A stretch of DNA of 64,000 nucleotides from Mycobacterium palustre (lineage in GTDB: Bacteria > Actinomycetota > Actinomycetes > Mycobacteriales > Mycobacteriaceae). Under the pieces are notes generated by a model. It ran no database searches. It had not been told where the DNA came from and was given only the letters and a program-made list of their open reading frames with translations. Location of the stretch: contig NZ_LQPJ01000059.1 in NCBI RefSeq assembly GCF_002101785.1, forward strand, positions 1 through 64,000. The letters run 5' to 3'. Positions 62,444 through 64,000 of this stretch are shown here, piece after piece (within the stretch, counting starts at the first letter, position 1; every line of letters begins with the position of its first letter). The translations under genes were made by a program, and so were the position numbers.

Positions 62444-63297
62444 CCGGCCGGCAGCTCGGACGGTGGACGAAACCCGGAGTGTGCTATCGCGACGGACACG
62501 CAATTGCCGATGGGGCCCTGCCGATCCACGAGGACGGCCGAACCGGTGGCCACGCCGTCGCGGCTGTAGTGCGTCAGCGAGGCCAGGCCGAGGTGGGATC
62601 CCTCGGGCAGCCGGCTCAGCGTCAGGGTGTAGTCGGCGTTGATGAATTCCAACGCGTTGGTGCCCCAGTTCGCGATCGATGCCGTGACGTCGGCGGCCAT
62701 GGCCGCGCGGGTGAACGCGCTAAGGGGTTCGCCGTCGATCAACGGGCGCATCTCGTGCAGCCAGGTGTATTTGGGGCCGAACTTGTCGGCCCAGTCGGGA
62801 TCGGGGTTTTGGATCTCGGCGCCCCAGCCGTAGGTCCGCAAAAAGAGCGACGGCTGGTCGCCGTCGTCGACGGGCAGCGGCGGCAGCTGCACCGGTTGGG
62901 ACCAGACCTGTCCGTCGGGCTGGGGGCCGCGGCGCAGAAACAGGGCGCTCGCCCGCGCGACCTCGGCGTCGTCCTGGATGAGAACCGCCTCGACCAGTTT
63001 GAGTCGCCGGCGGTCGTGACGGATTCGGGTCTGCACCGTTATCGGTTTCAGCGCCGCGGGCGCGGGAAGGTCGACGGTGAGTCGCGCGGGCTGCAGTTGC
63101 GGGTCGTCGACCGTGCGCTCGAGCGCCCAACCCAGCAGGCCGCCAACGACATGACCGCTCAGCGATGGACCCCAGCCGCCCCGCGCGATTTGGCTTGGCG
63201 CGTAACGGCTTCCGTCGCGTACAAAATAGGGCACGGGCGCCGCCGAGCCGACGTCATCGGACTCGATCTTCGTTTCCGTCAAGGCGCGACTCTCCAC
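62440..63297 (-). CDS. Acyl-CoA thioesterase-like (double hotdog)
   Basis: This 285-residue protein has two hotdog domains as in TesB-type thioesterases: GGWGPSLSGHVVGGLLGWAL in the first and ALEFINADYTLTLSRLPEGS with LGLASLTHYSRDGVATGSAV in the second. It may hydrolyse an acyl-CoA or be a non-catalytic paralogue. It forms a coupled operon with the acyl-CoA synthetase, suggesting they work on the same acid. Start ATG 63297. Confidence 0.78.
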   Translation of the reverse strand: MESRALTETKIESDDVGSAAPVPYFVRDGSRYAPSQIARGGWGPSLSGHVVGGLLGWALERTVDDPQLQPARLTVDLPAPAALKPITVQTRIRHDRRRLKLVEAVLIQDDAEVARASALFLRRGPQPDGQVWSQPVQLPPLPVDDGDQPSLFLRTYGWGAEIQNPDPDWADKFGPKYTWLHEMRPLIDGEPLSAFTRAAMAADVTASIANWGTNALEFINADYTLTLSRLPEGSHLGLASLTHYSRDGVATGSAVLVDRQGPIGNCVSVAIAHSGFRPPSELPAG

Positions 63298-63369
63298 ATC
63301 GTCGGTGGCCCAGGAGGCAACGGTAGATATTACAGTTTCGGTTCCAGTCCCTGCCGTGGCGCCGGGCGC

Positions 63370-64000
63370 TCACGCGATCGCGGCGCCCACCACATGGCCG
63401 ATCGCATAGGTGACCGCCAAGGCGAGACCACCGCCGATGACGTTGCGCAGCATCGCGCGGCCCTGCGGCGCTCCGCCCAATCCGGCCGACACCGCCCCGG
63501 TGACCGACAACGCCAGGAGCACCGCCACCACGGTGGCCGGGATCCGCCACGCCGTCGGCGGCGCCAAGATCACGATCAACGGCAGCAAGGCGCCCAGCGT
63601 GAACGACAGCGCCGACGACAGCGCCGCCTGCCACGGGTTGGTCAGCTCTTCGGGATCGATGCCCAGTTCCACCTCGGCGTGGGCCAGCAAGGGGTTGTGG
63701 TCGGTGAGCTCCTCGGCCACCGTGCGCGCGGTCGCCGGCGTCAGGCCTTTCGCTTCGTACAGGGCGGCGAGTTCGTCCAGCTCCGCGGCAGGATCGTCGC
63801 GCAACTCCTGAACCTCCTTGTGCAGGAGCGCCCGCTCGGTGTCGCGCTGGGTGCTGACGGAGACGTACTCCCCCAGGGCCATCGACACGGCGCCGGCGGC
63901 GAGCCCGGCGACCCCGGCGGTCAGTATGGGGCCGCGTGCAACTGCGGCGGCGGCCACACCGACGACGATGCCCGCCGTGGAGACAATGCCGTCGTTGGCG
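63370..64000 (-). CDS. VIT1/CCC1-family transporter, partial
   Basis: The gene runs off the right edge; at least 210 residues are present. ANDGIVSTAGIVVGVAAAAV and VAGLAAGAVSMALGEYVSVS are the first and second helices of the VIT1/CCC1 Fe/Mn transporter family, followed by the acidic cytoplasmic bundle (ALLHKEVQELRDDPAAELDE) and three further membrane helices. It probably moves iron or manganese across the membrane for detoxification. The true start lies beyond 64000. Confidence 0.88.
   Translation of the reverse strand, partial: ANDGIVSTAGIVVGVAAAAVARGPILTAGVAGLAAGAVSMALGEYVSVSTQRDTERALLHKEVQELRDDPAAELDELAALYEAKGLTPATARTVAEELTDHNPLLAHAEVELGIDPEELTNPWQAALSSALSFTLGALLPLIVILAPPTAWRIPATVVAVLLALSVTGAVSAGLGGAPQGRAMLRNVIGGGLALAVTYAIGHVVGAAIA

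Noticed and set aside
1..64000. CRISPR arrays, tRNA and rRNA genes, complete insertion sequences
   Set aside because: No regular spacer repeats, cloverleaf candidates or transposase genes were recognised by reading both strands; only the integrase fragment at 3.2 kb relates to mobile DNA.

Overview
The window is GC-rich actinobacterial DNA from a mycobacterium. The evidence is four PE/PPE genes, two membrane-anchored Ser/Thr kinases, cytochromes P450, an LpqH-type lipoprotein and a right half whose gene order resembles the M. tuberculosis yjcE-sseB-Rv2294-Rv2296-htpG neighbourhood. A PimC-type mannosyltransferase and a DhmA-type haloalkane dehalogenase point to a slow grower near the M. avium complex. 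The species is inference.

Layout. 0.1-4 kb: an Hsp20 remnant, a P450/SDR operon with a divergent TetR regulator and twin operator, and a scar where an integrase fragment is joined to a truncated phytanoyl-CoA dioxygenase gene. 4-9.6 kb: a Ser/Thr kinase, a GlcD-type FAD oxidase and two translationally coupled PPE genes with coiled-coil tails. 9.8-27.7 kb: an accessory nitrogen island. 27.8-32.5 kb: vapBC, a kinase lacking the HRD aspartate, and a PE/PPE pair. 32.5-37.8 kb: an esterase, a chagasin-like lipoprotein and an ECF41 sigma-factor operon. 37.9-64 kb: mostly conserved mycobacterial genes broken by several small pseudogenes.

The island is the main result. A minus-strand operon (27562 to 20612) encodes two DUF1989 (urea carboxylase-associated) proteins, a biotin-dependent urea/guanidine carboxylase and allophanate hydrolase. 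This is the gene set now understood as the carboxyguanidine-deiminase route from guanidine to ammonia and CO2. About 3.5 kb beyond its far (3') end, a guanidine-I (ykkC) riboswitch at 16866-16956 precedes a creatininase-family gene, a type III glutamine synthetase-like ligase and a TetR gene. A third operon (10146-13476) has a lipocalin-like protein, an IPNS-type Fe(II)/2-oxoglutarate dioxygenase and an APC permease. A fourth, divergent from the riboswitch operon, has an M24 (creatinase-fold) hydrolase and a nitrilase-superfamily amidase.

Four control layers are visible. Near-identical AmtR-type boxes lie before the first gene of the dioxygenase operon and of the carboxylase operon, and an AmtR-like regulator is encoded in the island. 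A GlnR-like box lies upstream of the carboxylase operon. A LacI gene and two operons share a LacI-type operator. The guanidine riboswitch gates the creatininase-ligase operon. The working model (inference) is import and oxidative or hydrolytic breakdown of substituted guanidines, release of guanidine or urea, and assimilation of the nitrogen, with both substrate and nitrogen status sensed.
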